Assembly (NCBI RefSeq): GCF_030161375.1
Contig: NZ_BSSQ01000018.1
Location: forward strand, 186,001-250,000
DNA from: Paenibacillus glycanilyticus
GTDB taxonomy: Bacteria > Bacillota > Bacilli > Paenibacillales > Paenibacillaceae
Direction: 5' to 3'
DNA length: 64,000 bases
The notes below the pieces were generated by a model. It was not told where the DNA came from and did not search any database. It worked only from the letters and a program-made list of their open reading frames with translations. Positions 25,292 to 33,145 of this stretch are shown here, one piece after another. Position numbers and translations under genes: made by a program. Positions within the stretch are counted from its first letter, which is position 1. Each line of letters starts with the position of its first letter.

Positions 25292-26216
25292 ACCGGATTC
25301 CTCCCTCCTCTACATACTGGCCGATTGCGCCAACCTTCCGGATGGAGCCGTCATGAAGAATGCCTATGGCCGCGCATGCGGGATATCGCCCGGTCAGCCA
25401 TTCAAACCCTTGCCGCGAGCCGAGGATCAGCACGCATTTCGCATAGACCTCCGCATCTGCCAGATCGGGCGCAAACAGAGTAACCTGTGCCAGATCGGAT
25501 ACGGCCGGCAAGCCGGTACGGGGATGAAGAATATGATGGCGCGACTGCCCGTAACGATCGGTCCACTTCCTTTTAACCGTGCTGCTGGTAGCAATTCCTC
25601 CAGGGTATCTCACCCGCAGCGTCATTACATCGCGGCTTTCGTCCCACGGATCTCCAATACTGACCGTCCAGCCCGCATCCGGTACTCCCCATAACGAAAT
25701 ATCTCCTCCCGCTCCTATGGCACCGGAACGGATTCCGGCCTGTTGGAGCATAAGCGATAGCTGATGGGCGCTCCACCCTTTGCCAAATCCGCCAAGGTCA
25801 AGCGACACCTTCGGGTGTAAGGCGATGGAACTTGCATCCGCATGCAGCGTAACGGGAACCGCGCAATCATATGGCAAGGCTGGAGCGACCGGTCCGTCCT
25901 CTGCCGGCTGCGCAAGCTTCTCAAAAGATTTCGAATAACCAAGCTGACGGATCACATGACCCAAATAGGGGTTAAACAATCCTTCCGTTGAATCGTAGTA
26001 ACGATTCGCCTCTGCGATTGCTTCATAGAGCAGGCTGGAAGCGATGAAAGGTTGTCCCGCGGAGCAGTTCAGCAAAGATAACTCGCTGCCCGGATTGAAC
26101 CGGCTAAGCTTCCCTTCAACGGCAGCGAACCAGCTTTCCGCCATCTCCTGCGCGCCAGGAGGAAGTCCGTTGGTGAAAAACGGCGTATTCATTGCAAAAA
26201 ATTTATGCAAAGCCAT
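25275..26216 (-). CDS. apbE: FAD:protein FMN transferase (ApbE)
   Basis: Mg-dependent enzyme that attaches FMN from FAD to a Thr or Ser of a target protein. The 313-residue protein shows ApbE motifs: MNTPFF near the start, SRFNPGSELSLLN, DLGGFGKGWSAHQ (the nucleotide-binding stretch), AIGAGGDISLWG, ATSSTVKRKW and HHILHPRTGLPA with the metal-site His/Asp area. No lipobox or signal peptide is seen, so it may act inside the cell. ATG at 26216 suits the AAGGGG site better than the ATG at 26222. It lies between a small anchored protein and the heme membrane protein, which suggests it modifies one of them or a distant target. Confidence 0.88.
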   Translation of the reverse strand: MALHKFFAMNTPFFTNGLPPGAQEMAESWFAAVEGKLSRFNPGSELSLLNCSAGQPFIASSLLYEAIAEANRYYDSTEGLFNPYLGHVIRQLGYSKSFEKLAQPAEDGPVAPALPYDCAVPVTLHADASSIALHPKVSLDLGGFGKGWSAHQLSLMLQQAGIRSGAIGAGGDISLWGVPDAGWTVSIGDPWDESRDVMTLRVRYPGGIATSSTVKRKWTDRYGQSRHHILHPRTGLPAVSDLAQVTLFAPDLADAEVYAKCVLILGSRQGFEWLTGRYPACAAIGILHDGSIRKVGAIGQYVEEGGIRYECGC

Positions 26217-26230
26217 GACCATGCCCCTTC

Positions 26231-26515
26231 CTACGAGGCATGCGTCCGCATACCTTCATCCGATGAACCCGAACCCGCGCCCGACTCCGAGCCAAAACCG
26301 CGGCCGCGGCCTCCGCCAAACGATCTTTGCTGGAAGGAGTCCGCGCTGTCGTCTCCCTGCATATTCTCATCCGATGGACCGCTGTTAAGCACATCGCTGC
26401 TCGCCGGAGCTGTTGTTGATGGCGCGGAAGAATGATTAATGACGCCAACCATGCCCGTAAATAACGCCACGCTGGAGATGCCAACAACCCATTTCACCCA
26501 TTTGGGATTCGCCAT
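26231..26515 (-). CDS. Small membrane-anchored Ser/Gly-rich protein
   Basis: 94-residue protein with one membrane segment (WVVGISSVALFTGMVGVI, residues 9-26) and a polar, disordered outside part with GGGRGRGFGSESGAGSGSS. The ATG at 26515 is 9 bases after AGGAGG. It starts the apbE/heme operon, 14 bases before apbE. A target for ApbE would need a D-x-x-(S/T)-G-A-(T/S)-type acceptor. The closest stretch here is ESGAGSGSS, which lacks the acceptor position, so it is not a canonical substrate. I do not recognise a family. Confidence 0.65.
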   Translation of the reverse strand: MANPKWVKWVVGISSVALFTGMVGVINHSSAPSTTAPASSDVLNSGPSDENMQGDDSADSFQQRSFGGGRGRGFGSESGAGSGSSDEGMRTHAS

Positions 26516-26634
26516 GTAATCTAACCTCCTACCTTGCATCTATTTTCCTATTTTTATTAGTGTATCTGCTATTCCTTAAATCTAACTGAAATAAAATATA
26601 CGAAATTAGACCTATTTTTTTACAGTTCTAGCCT

Positions 26635-26663
26635 TTCAACCGTTTCCCTCCTCCTGCTATAAT
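26635..26663 (+). promoter_or_regulatory. Promoter of the GGDEF gene
   Basis: TTCAAC (26635-26640), 17 bases, then a perfect TATAAT (26658-26663) with TG before it. Transcription would start near 26670, at the first ATG of the gene. Confidence 0.6.
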
Positions 26664-26671
26664 CGGATTTA

Positions 26672-27856
26672 ATGGATATTATTCACAGCAGGCTGGTGAC
26701 GATCATTAACATAACGCTTGATTCTACTATGATTACTATTTTTCTTGGAGCAGGTTATTTATTTACGTTTATTCTGATCGGCGCTTATTGGCATGACGCG
26801 CTGAAGGAATTGCCGGTCCGAACGTTTTTTATGGCCAAATGCCTGCAGTCCGCCGCTTGGTTCCTGGCCGTTGTGCGCGGAGAGATTCCCGACTTTCTCT
26901 CGATTGCCGTTGCGAACTCCTTCATGTTTATCGGGGCTGCGCTGGAGAGTATCGCTTTATTGAGGTTAAGGAACGAGTGGCAACGCAAATTCCGAACGCC
27001 TTACCTGCTGGCTGCCCTCTTCAGCATTGCAGGGTTCCAGCTTGTCATTCTCGTCCATAACAGCGAGGAATGGCGGATCATCTGCGGCTCTCTCTTTCTT
27101 GCCATTTTGCTAGCACCCTCTTACCGCATGGTCAAAGGTCCATCCAGCTTAATGAAAGTAATGGGTTACGCTTATTTGCTTGTTGTTGCGGCCAATCTGA
27201 TCCGGGCAGCAACCGCGTCGTTTACCGATACCTCCGTCAGCCTCTTTACGCCAGGCTTTTACCAGCTAATTTATCTAGTGAGCGTGTTTATTCTTACGAT
27301 TCTGGGGATTATGGGATTTCTGCTGTTATGGAAGGAGAAGTCGAATCAGGAATTGCTTCAATACGCCAGCTACGACGATCTGACCGGCGCTTTGAACCGG
27401 AGAATGTTTACCTCGGGCGCCAAGCCTTTACTGGAACAGTGCGCCAAAAAAAGGCAGCACCTATCCTATCTTCTGTTTGATATCGATTCCTTTAAGGACA
27501 TTAACGATAACTACGGCCATCACACCGGCGATCTTGTGCTTCAGGACGTCGTTAGGCGTATCCGGCCGCTATTGGGGAACAACGATTTGTTCGTCCGTTA
27601 TGGAGGAGACGAATTTGGCATATTGCTGCCCGGCCGGAACGAACCGGAGTCAAGCCATCTGGCCGAGCAGATCAAGCTTACGCTGGAAACCGCTCCAAGC
27701 CATCTTCCCGTTCCGTATAGCCTCAGCATAGGCGTACTCACTCTCGTACCGGATCCGCATACGCGCATGGAAACCTTGTACACGAGATGCGACCAAGCCC
27801 TATATGCCGCCAAAAGAAACGGACGCAACCGCATAGCCAGAAGTCAGATCAGCTAA
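26672..27856 (+). CDS. Membrane-bound diguanylate cyclase (GGDEF)
   Basis: Makes c-di-GMP from two GTP. About six or seven membrane helices fill residues 20-215; the GGDEF domain follows, with DDLTGALNRR, FDIDSFKDINDNYGH and an intact GGDEF at residues 311-315. The RxxD inhibitory site expected five residues before GGDEF reads GNND, so product inhibition through an I-site is probably absent. The ATG at 26672 lies only 9 bases after the -10 box, so either the mRNA is leaderless or the true start is downstream, such as ATG 26729. No EAL domain is present. It lies divergent from the flavin/heme operon. Confidence 0.88.
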   Translation: MDIIHSRLVTIINITLDSTMITIFLGAGYLFTFILIGAYWHDALKELPVRTFFMAKCLQSAAWFLAVVRGEIPDFLSIAVANSFMFIGAALESIALLRLRNEWQRKFRTPYLLAALFSIAGFQLVILVHNSEEWRIICGSLFLAILLAPSYRMVKGPSSLMKVMGYAYLLVVAANLIRAATASFTDTSVSLFTPGFYQLIYLVSVFILTILGIMGFLLLWKEKSNQELLQYASYDDLTGALNRRMFTSGAKPLLEQCAKKRQHLSYLLFDIDSFKDINDNYGHHTGDLVLQDVVRRIRPLLGNNDLFVRYGGDEFGILLPGRNEPESSHLAEQIKLTLETAPSHLPVPYSLSIGVLTLVPDPHTRMETLYTRCDQALYAAKRNGRNRIARSQIS

Positions 27857-27890
27857 AGAGCTTGCCTAATCCGGCAGGCTCTTTATTTCT
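27855..27890 (+). terminator. Intrinsic terminator of the GGDEF gene
   Basis: AAAGAGC and GCTCTTT arms with an inner TGCC/GGCA stem, followed by ATTTCTT. Confidence 0.85.
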
Positions 27891-27920
27891 TGTCCGGCCC
27901 GGTAACACTCTCTTTTATTT

Positions 27921-27949
27921 TTGAGGTAAAATAATAAGGATTGTATATT
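27921..27949 (+). promoter_or_regulatory. Sigma-A-type promoter of the OCD/M19/CocE operon
   Basis: TTGAGG (27921-27926), exactly 17 bases, then TATATT (27944-27949). The first gene starts 24 bases later. Confidence 0.65.
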
Positions 27950-27973
27950 CGGCAGCAAGCAGGTGAACTGAGC

Positions 27974-28951
27974 ATGTTAGTTATTGACCGTCATGAAGTA
28001 TCCGAATTGTTAACGATGGACAGCTGCATCCCTCTTATGGAGGATGTGTTAAAAGATCTCTCGGCCGGACAAGCCGAGCAGCAGCTTCGGTCGGTAGTTC
28101 CCGTCCGCGAAGGCGGCTTAATGGGCTTAATGCCCGCTTATCTTCTCCGGCAGGAGATCGTCGGAGCGAAGCTGATCAGCGTATTCCCGCATAATCACGA
28201 CCGCGGCTTGCCTTCGCATCAAGGGGTTATCTCCTTGTTTGACGCGACAAGCGGCGCGATAAACGCGATTGTTGACGGCCGTCAAGTAACGGCGATTCGC
28301 ACGGCCGCCGTCAGCGCCGCCGCAACCAAGCTGCTCGCCAGAGCAGACTCGCGTTCTCTTGCGTTAATTGGCACAGGCGAGCAAGCCCGGAGCCATCTGG
28401 AAGCTTTGCTGCTTGTCCGCCCGATTGAGCAGGTGCGCGTATGGAGCCCCAATAAGGAGCATGCGCATAAATTCCGGACGTCCATGAGCGATCGGTATCC
28501 GAGTTTGACTATCGAAGTTGCGAATACTGCGCGGGAAGCCGTTGCAGAGGCCGATATTATTTGCACCCTCACTTCTTCTACAATTCCGGTGCTCGAAGGC
28601 GAATGGATTCCGGAAGGCGCGCATATCAACGCCGTTGGCGCATGCCGCGCGCCGGACCGGGAACTAGCCACAAGCGTGGTTCAGCAGGCCCGGCTTTATG
28701 TTGACCGCCGCGAATCCGCCGTGAACGAAGCCGGCGATTATCTCATCCCCCTTCGGGAGGGTGCCATCGGTCCGGCGCATATTGTAGGCGAGATTGGCGA
28801 GGTTCTACTCGGGCAAGCGCAAGGCCGTACGTCGGACAAGCAAATTACTCTGTTCAAATCTCTAGGGCTGGCCGTAGAAGATTTGGCCGCAGCCGCTTAT
28901 TTGTACGAGCAAGCCTATCGGCAAGGCAAAGGTACTACAATCGACATCTAG
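27974..28951 (+). CDS. Ornithine cyclodeaminase / mu-crystallin family protein
   Basis: 325-residue NAD(P)-dependent enzyme. Visible parts: substrate-side GAKLISVFPHN and DGRQVTAIRTAAVSA, and the Rossmann loop GTGEQARSHLEAL. Family members deaminate ornithine to proline, reduce cyclic imines or oxidise alanine; the motifs do not settle which. The ATG at 27974 lies 7 bases after AGGTGA; an ATG at 27941 lies upstream, inside the promoter. It heads a three-gene operon with an M19 dipeptidase-like and a CocE-type hydrolase (12 bases between each). This suggests a pathway that opens peptide or amide bonds and then handles an imino or amino acid. Confidence 0.82.
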   Translation: MLVIDRHEVSELLTMDSCIPLMEDVLKDLSAGQAEQQLRSVVPVREGGLMGLMPAYLLRQEIVGAKLISVFPHNHDRGLPSHQGVISLFDATSGAINAIVDGRQVTAIRTAAVSAAATKLLARADSRSLALIGTGEQARSHLEALLLVRPIEQVRVWSPNKEHAHKFRTSMSDRYPSLTIEVANTAREAVAEADIICTLTSSTIPVLEGEWIPEGAHINAVGACRAPDRELATSVVQQARLYVDRRESAVNEAGDYLIPLREGAIGPAHIVGEIGEVLLGQAQGRTSDKQITLFKSLGLAVEDLAAAAYLYEQAYRQGKGTTIDI

Positions 28952-28963
28952 GAGCGTGTCATC

Positions 28964-30124
28964 ATGGGAGAACAGCAAAGACTGTACGATTTCAACCTGA
29001 CGCCTGAGCAAGAACAGCGGGCTCAGGACATTCATGAACGCAGCATCGTCATTGACCTGCTGTTCCAGGGTCCTTTATCCCCTGGCGTTGTTCCGCCGGA
29101 AGTATCGGCGCAAATTAAAGAAGAGTGCGAATCGTTGAAGGACGATCCGATGGCCTACAGCGCCCTTCCGGCCAAACGTCTGAGGCAAATGTCCGTTCGC
29201 GGCGAGCTGCCTGCCTTCAAGGAGGAGTGGTACCGCTCCGGCATTACGGCCGGCAACCGCGAAGTGGACTTGTCCAGCACGGAAGCCATTATGACAAGCA
29301 TGGGCGAAGTGCAGGAGCAATTCGACCGCTTCGACTGGCTGGTCAAGGCGCTCACGGCAGAAGATATTCGCGAAGCTAAGCGCAAAGGGCTGAAGGCCGG
29401 CATCGTCACGTCGCAAGACCCGACCGGGCTCGGCAAAAACCTCGACCTTCTTGAAGCGCTGCACGGTTTTGGCTTGCGGGTCCTTCAATTAACTTATAAT
29501 AACCAGAACGCCATTGCCTCCGGCTGCATGGAGCTGGCAAACGGCGGCGTCTCCAACTTCGGCATGACGTTCATCCGCAAGATGAACGAGCTTGGCATCG
29601 TTGTGGATACAAGCCATTGCGGCGAGCAAACAACGCTCGACGCCTGCCGCCTGTCGACCAAACCGGTCATCGCGTCCCATACGGGCGTAGAAGCCGTCTA
29701 TCCTCACCGCCGTTGCAAAAGCGATGCCGAGCTTCTCGCGATTGCCGCTACGGGCGGCGTCATTGGCGTATTCGCCATGCCATGGTTCGTTCACGGCGAT
29801 CCGAAGGCTACCACGCTGGACCATGTGCTGGATCATATCGACTATATCGTGCGTCTCGTAGGCGTTGACCATGTGGGAATTGGCACCGATTGGCCGATGA
29901 GCGACGTCGACTGGTCTCTTGTATATTTCAAGGAGCATATTGCGCCGAAGCTTGGTTTTGCCAAAGGGGACGGTCCTTCCACCGAGCTAGTGGCAGGTCT
30001 TGAACAATACGGCATGTTTATCAACTTCACCCGCGGCCTTGTTGGCAGAGGGTATTCCGATGAAGAAGTAAGCAAGATCATCGGCGGCAACTGGATGCGT
30101 ATTTTCGAACAGGTGTGGGGATAG
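28964..30124 (+). CDS. M19 (renal dipeptidase)-family protein with altered metal site
   Basis: 386-residue TIM-barrel hydrolase of the membrane dipeptidase family. Compared with human DPEP1, the conserved His pair 21 residues apart is present (His218 in DTSH and His239 in ASHTG), as are Arg250 (PHRR) and Asp309 (GIGTDW). The N-terminal HxD ligands are replaced (IVIDLLFQGP at residues 28-37), and the bridging Glu of the EGGHS stretch is missing (IVTSQDPTG at 147-155). One metal site is therefore likely lost or rebuilt. Substrate may not be a dipeptide. It is second in the OCD-CocE operon, with GGAG before its ATG. Confidence 0.8.
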   Translation: MGEQQRLYDFNLTPEQEQRAQDIHERSIVIDLLFQGPLSPGVVPPEVSAQIKEECESLKDDPMAYSALPAKRLRQMSVRGELPAFKEEWYRSGITAGNREVDLSSTEAIMTSMGEVQEQFDRFDWLVKALTAEDIREAKRKGLKAGIVTSQDPTGLGKNLDLLEALHGFGLRVLQLTYNNQNAIASGCMELANGGVSNFGMTFIRKMNELGIVVDTSHCGEQTTLDACRLSTKPVIASHTGVEAVYPHRRCKSDAELLAIAATGGVIGVFAMPWFVHGDPKATTLDHVLDHIDYIVRLVGVDHVGIGTDWPMSDVDWSLVYFKEHIAPKLGFAKGDGPSTELVAGLEQYGMFINFTRGLVGRGYSDEEVSKIIGGNWMRIFEQVWG

Positions 30125-30136
30125 GAGGAGCTGCAA

Positions 30137-32236
30137 ATGACGATCTATAACTTTTATGTCGCTGGCGTTTATGAAGGCAAAGTTCGTTTTACCGAAGATA
30201 AAGTGATGCATGCGAGAGTCGATCGCAGAAGGCAAACGCAGATGCAGGAGCATGTACTGGATCCTCAGGCAAAATACAATCTACCTCTGCAAAAGATCCG
30301 CGAAAAGCTCTCGGTCTACCGTCAGACGGAATGGTCCGGAGAACGCGTAGTTACCGCTAACGGCGAAACGTATCACCGTCACCTCGCCTATACGGATGAG
30401 CAAGGCCGCACCTCGCAGGTATGGGCCAAACGCGGCGATACGGCGGTTGATATCGTCACGCTCGGCGGCGACATTATCGCTTTTCTCTGTCCGAACCGCT
30501 ATGGGATGGAAATCATCGTGCAGGAAGGAATGGAGAAGCTCACTCCCCTTGTCGTGTACGATGATCCTCACCTGTCGAAGTCCAAATACGGGGTTAATGA
30601 TCTAGGCACCTTCCTCATTCCGATGAGAGACGGCTTGAAGCTGGCAACGGATGTTTATTTGCCGGAGGGCATTCAGCCGGGCACGCGTCTGCCGACGATT
30701 CTCGTGCGCACCTGCTACGACCGCAACCTGCGCAAGGAAAGCTTCCTTCATTGGGCTAACAAAGGGTATGCCGTCGTGAACCAGGACGTTCGTGGACGGG
30801 CGGATTCCGAAGGCGAACTTGTCCCGTTCTACTATGAGCGGGAAGACGGAAGCGATACGATCGACTGGATTATTTCCCAGGAATGGTCGAATGGCGATGT
30901 TGGCATGTGGGGAGCATCCTACCTCGGTTACGTGGTCATGGCCGCATCCACAAGCGGTCATCCCAATCTGAAAGCCGTCGTGAACGAAGTAAATGTCGGC
31001 TCGCCGTTTGTCGATACCGTTCGCCGCGGCGGCACGGTCTGCTCTTGGCCGTTGCTATCCTGGACGCTTGCCCAATCGGTAGGCACCCGGACGGACTTCC
31101 AAATCTTCGGCGGCATTACGGTAGATCCTGCCAAAGCCGTTGAAGCGCGGCCGATCCGCGAAATTCCGCAGCAGATGATCGGGAAAGCTTCCGGCCCGTG
31201 GGACTTCTGGAGCGAGCATCCGGAATACGATGAGTATTGGAAAAATTGCACCCATTCGGAGCGCGCGCATCAAATCAAGGCGCCGATGTTCGTTATCTCC
31301 GGCTGGTACGACGGCGACAGTCCCGGCGTCTCCGAGACATGGCGTCTGCTCACCGAGCATGATGTCCCTAACCGCAAGATCTGGCTTGGCCCTTGGGAAC
31401 ACGGTCCTAACCGCGCGCGCGACCTGGAAGGCACGGCTTTCGGAGAAGATGCCGTCGTTTACGACTATGACGTAAATATCCTTCGCTGGTTCGATCATTA
31501 TTTGAAAGGCGTCGCTAACGGCATTAACGAAGAGCCTCGCGCCAGCTATTATGTGGTTGGCGAGAATAAGTGGCGCACCTCCGAAGATTGGACGCCTGCC
31601 GAAGCTACGGTTACTCCGTTCTATCTTGGCAGCGGCGGACGGGCCAATTCGGCCTTTGGCGACGGCAAGCTGACTCTCCGGAGTCCGCAGCAAGAAGGCC
31701 CGCCGGATGCGTACGTCTACAACCCGGCCGATCCGGTTGTCGATTCCGGGGAGCGTATTCCGGAGAACCGCCGCACCATCGAGTTGCGCCAGGATGTGCT
31801 TTGCTATACAAGCGAGAAGCTGGAGCAGCCCGTTACGATTGCCGGCGAACTGTCGGCCGTGCTTTATGCGGCAAGCTCAGCGGTAGATACCGATTGGGTA
31901 GTGGCGCTGAGCGACGTGGATGAAGCAGACAATTCGATCCTGCTGTCCAGCTACATTGTCCGCGCGAAATACCGCCGCGGCTACGACAAGCCGGAGCTTC
32001 TGACGCCGGGCCAAGTGGAGCCGTTCGATATTTTCATGCCGAATATCGCGCACCAGTTCCCCGCCGGTCACCAGATTCGCTTCTCGGTTACGTCGTCCAG
32101 CAAGTTCGTGGCGTTCCCGAATTCGAATACGGGCCTGAATCCGTACGACGATCCGGAGCCAATCCCTGCTACGCAGACGATTTATCACTCCGAGCAATAT
32201 CCAAGCCACGTTCTGCTTCCCGTGCTGGAAGCTTAA
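30137..32236 (+). CDS. CocE/NonD (X-Pro dipeptidyl peptidase S15-like) hydrolase with N-terminal extension
   Basis: 699-residue serine hydrolase. The alpha/beta-hydrolase core begins about residue 150 (LIPMRDGLKLATDVYLP). The triad can be read as Ser in GMWGASYLG, Asp in SGWYDGDSPG and His in GPWEHGPN, and a C-terminal jelly-roll follows (SAVLYAASSAVDTDWV). Family members cut esters, amides (cocaine esterase) or X-Pro peptides. The first 150 residues form an unfamiliar extra domain (MTIYNFYVAGVYEGKVRF opening). No signal peptide is seen, so it acts inside the cell. It is the last gene of the operon and ends at a strong terminator. Confidence 0.85.
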   Translation: MTIYNFYVAGVYEGKVRFTEDKVMHARVDRRRQTQMQEHVLDPQAKYNLPLQKIREKLSVYRQTEWSGERVVTANGETYHRHLAYTDEQGRTSQVWAKRGDTAVDIVTLGGDIIAFLCPNRYGMEIIVQEGMEKLTPLVVYDDPHLSKSKYGVNDLGTFLIPMRDGLKLATDVYLPEGIQPGTRLPTILVRTCYDRNLRKESFLHWANKGYAVVNQDVRGRADSEGELVPFYYEREDGSDTIDWIISQEWSNGDVGMWGASYLGYVVMAASTSGHPNLKAVVNEVNVGSPFVDTVRRGGTVCSWPLLSWTLAQSVGTRTDFQIFGGITVDPAKAVEARPIREIPQQMIGKASGPWDFWSEHPEYDEYWKNCTHSERAHQIKAPMFVISGWYDGDSPGVSETWRLLTEHDVPNRKIWLGPWEHGPNRARDLEGTAFGEDAVVYDYDVNILRWFDHYLKGVANGINEEPRASYYVVGENKWRTSEDWTPAEATVTPFYLGSGGRANSAFGDGKLTLRSPQQEGPPDAYVYNPADPVVDSGERIPENRRTIELRQDVLCYTSEKLEQPVTIAGELSAVLYAASSAVDTDWVVALSDVDEADNSILLSSYIVRAKYRRGYDKPELLTPGQVEPFDIFMPNIAHQFPAGHQIRFSVTSSSKFVAFPNSNTGLNPYDDPEPIPATQTIYHSEQYPSHVLLPVLEA

Positions 32237-32240
32237 CAGC

Positions 32241-32279
32241 AAGAAGAGGCTGCCCCCGCGGGCAGCCTCTTCTTCTGTT
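32241..32279 (+). terminator. Intrinsic terminator of the OCD/M19/CocE operon
   Basis: Fifteen-base arms AAGAAGAGGCTGCCC (32241-32255) and its complement (32260-32274), then CTGTT. Confidence 0.9.
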
Positions 32280-32420
32280 AAGTCGCTCCATCCTCCCCAT
32301 TTTCGCTTGGTTCTCGGCCGCGTAAGACCACTAAGCATCAAGTTCTTGTGACATTAGCCTATATTCCGAATAGTCTATGGAAGAGAGCAATTCCTATTCC
32401 CGTCACGAGGTGAATATGCC

Positions 32421-33110
32421 ATGACCGCTTATTATCCCTATTGCCCATCCGGCCCCTTTAACGCCTTCACCCGGTTTATAGGCCCCAACCCGGTGACATC
32501 GGTTAATCCCGTGCAACGTTTTCCCCGCATCGATCCATCGGCCTTCCTTAGCCCTTTCACATGCGTAATCGGGGATGTCTATATCAGCGATAACGTGTTT
32601 GTCGCTCCGAGCGCAACCCTGCGTGCCGACGAAGGAACGCCTTTTTTCATCGGCTCCAATACGAACATTCAAGACGGCGTTATTCTGCATGGGTTAGCCA
32701 ACCAAACAATCCAAGCAGGCCATATTCCGTGCTCCATCTACATCGGCAACCGCGTTTCCATCGCCCACGGGGCTATCGTTCACGGTCCATGCCTTATCGA
32801 AGACGACGTGTTCGTGAGCTTCAAAGCTATTGTGTTTAACGCCTACGTTGGACGCGGTTGCTATATTTCCATGGATGCTATTGTCACGAACGGCGTACGG
32901 GTCGCGCCGAATCGTTTTGTTCCGCCGGGAGCTCATATCGATACGCAGGAAAAAGCCGATTCCCTTGGCGCGGTACCTAAGGATTCCGTCGATTTTGCCG
33001 AGCAGGTCATCCGGGTTAACAAGGAATTCCCTCCCTCCTATCATGCCATGTTTGGCAGCCACCGCTGCTCTTGCGGAATTTCCTATAACCACGCAAACCT
33101 GCTGAAATAA
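32421..33110 (+). CDS. Gamma-class carbonic anhydrase family protein
   Basis: 229-residue left-handed beta-helix protein related to Cam/CamH carbonic anhydrases. Zinc ligands are His90, His116 and His121 (ILHG; IAHGAIVHG). RADEG at 68-72 keeps the Arg and Glu of the Cam active site, and Glu71 lies 19 residues before the first His as in Cam. Spacing of 26 between the first and second His is shorter than the 36 of Cam, so the acidic loop is missing. The C-terminus ends with a Cys-His rich piece (GSHRCSCGISYNH). It could also be a related transferase. The ATG follows GAGGTGAA. Confidence 0.75.
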   Translation: MTAYYPYCPSGPFNAFTRFIGPNPVTSVNPVQRFPRIDPSAFLSPFTCVIGDVYISDNVFVAPSATLRADEGTPFFIGSNTNIQDGVILHGLANQTIQAGHIPCSIYIGNRVSIAHGAIVHGPCLIEDDVFVSFKAIVFNAYVGRGCYISMDAIVTNGVRVAPNRFVPPGAHIDTQEKADSLGAVPKDSVDFAEQVIRVNKEFPPSYHAMFGSHRCSCGISYNHANLLK

Positions 33111-33112
33111 AA

Positions 33113-33145
33113 AAACCGGGAGCACTCCTAAAAGGAGATTCCCGG
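33113..33145. terminator. Bidirectional terminator between carbonic anhydrase and MBL genes
   Basis: ACCGGGA and TCCCGGT arms enclose CTCCT/AGGAG; poly-A/T on the left serves the minus strand. The hairpin overlaps the stop codon of the minus-strand gene. Confidence 0.8.

Noticed and set aside
26231..26515. Small Ser/Gly-rich protein as a standard ApbE (FMN_bind) substrate
   Set aside because: It has no FMN_bind domain and lacks the Thr/Ser at the acceptor position of the usual motif.
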